A program made the translations under genes and the position numbers. The notes beneath the pieces were generated by a model. The model made no database searches, was not told the DNA's origin, and was given only the letters and a program-made list of their open reading frames with translations. This document shows, piece after piece, positions 6,493 through 6,642 of a DNA stretch of 6,642 nucleotides. This DNA is from an uncultured bacterium (lineage in GTDB: Bacteria; Omnitrophota; Gorgyraeia; Gorgyraeales; Gorgyraeaceae), in NCBI GenBank assembly GCA_913009675.1, contig CAJVXD010000071.1:1-6642 (forward strand), given 5' to 3'. Within the stretch, counting starts at the first letter, position 1. Every line of letters starts with the position of its first letter.

Positions 6493-6500
6493 GGGGGAGG
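6493..6500 (+). promoter_or_regulatory. Ribosome binding site of asd
   Basis: GGGGGAGG is a strong Shine-Dalgarno sequence, 11 bases before the ATG at 6512. The spacing is a little long, but no other in-frame ATG, GTG or TTG lies nearer, and the protein N-terminus from 6512 is normal for the family. Confidence 0.65.
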
Positions 6501-6511
6501 ATTCGATTATC

Positions 6512-6642
6512 ATGACCAAGAAGTATGATGTTGCAATAGTTGGGGCTACCGGTATGGTGGGCGGTGAATTTATAAGGGTCCTGGAACAACGTGAATTCCC
6601 GGTTAAGAATATACGTCTTTTAGCTTCTGAACGTTCAAAGAT
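6512..6642 (+). CDS. asd: Aspartate-semialdehyde dehydrogenase, N-terminal part (runs off the window)
   Basis: Only the first 43 residues are present. MTKKYDVAIVGATGMVGGEF contains the Rossmann NADP-binding motif GATGMVG (11-17). FPVKNIRLLASERSK (29-43) contains the S-x-R-S element (39-42) that contacts the cofactor phosphate in Asd. The enzyme reduces aspartyl phosphate to aspartate semialdehyde, the branch point to lysine/diaminopimelate, threonine and methionine. It is separated from leuB by 104 bases containing a TATAAT box and a long stem-loop, so it may have its own start of transcription. LeuB and Asd genes are commonly neighbours in bacteria, which supports both calls. The catalytic Cys and the rest of the protein lie beyond the window. 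Confidence 0.9.
   Translation, partial: MTKKYDVAIVGATGMVGGEFIRVLEQREFPVKNIRLLASERSK

Noticed and set aside
6408..6511. Lysine riboswitch or other known leader ahead of asd
   Set aside because: At most about 65 bases lie between a possible transcription start and the ATG, too short for the lysine riboswitch, and only one simple hairpin is present.

Overview
The window looks bacterial and carries mostly housekeeping biosynthetic genes, all on the + strand and tightly packed. From position about 545 onward the DNA is compositionally uniform: medium GC (27 of 60 bases at 661-720), with frequent AGG and ATA codons. The gene set (short-form N-acetylglutamate synthase, archaeal-type split isopropylmalate isomerase, a tartrate-dehydrogenase-like LeuB, then asd) reminds me of uncultivated candidate-phylum genomes such as Omnitrophota. 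That assignment is a guess from family resemblance and was not tested.

Positions 1-545 are a patchwork. Three unrelated coding pieces follow one another with no mobile element between them: the front of an HD-GYP domain (+ strand, 1 to about 246), a class II aldolase-like stretch (- strand, about 241-361), and the middle of a glycine-betaine-type (ProV) ABC ATPase (+ strand, about 353-525). The third piece runs in frame, through the shared ABC signature, into the C-terminal half of an oligopeptide/dipeptide-type (OppD/DppD) ATPase. GC rises sharply in the middle of this patchwork (40 of 60 bases at 421-480). The simplest explanation is a metagenome assembly chimera stitched at short shared words; a real rearrangement is possible but less likely.

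Positions 545-1790 hold the OppD-like remainder and a complete OppF/DppF-like ATPase, overlapping by 29 bases. They are the paired nucleotide-binding subunits of a peptide or nickel importer. A good sigma-70-type promoter (TTGCAT, 17-base spacer, TATAAT) lies at 1813-1841 and drives what looks like a single unit: glgC (ADP-glucose pyrophosphorylase), argA-type N-acetylglutamate synthase, leuC, leuD and leuB. Gaps are 3 and 17 bases, followed by two short overlaps. The unit couples glycogen precursor synthesis, the first step of arginine synthesis and the second and third steps of leucine synthesis. asd (aspartate-semialdehyde dehydrogenase, lysine/threonine/methionine branch) begins at 6512 and runs off the end.

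Three details stand out apart from the 5' patchwork. A GC-rich palindromic-type repeat of about 63 bases appears to have inserted in frame directly after the leuB start codon; removing it restores both a normal LeuB N-terminus and a normal leuD stop. An 18-bp hairpin sits in the leuB-asd gap, between a TATAAT box and the asd ribosome binding site. The LeuB cofactor loop has Lys-Tyr, the pair found in NADP-dependent isocitrate dehydrogenase, where NAD-dependent LeuB has Asp. I see no new multi-gene system, CRISPR array, tRNA, rRNA or insertion sequence.
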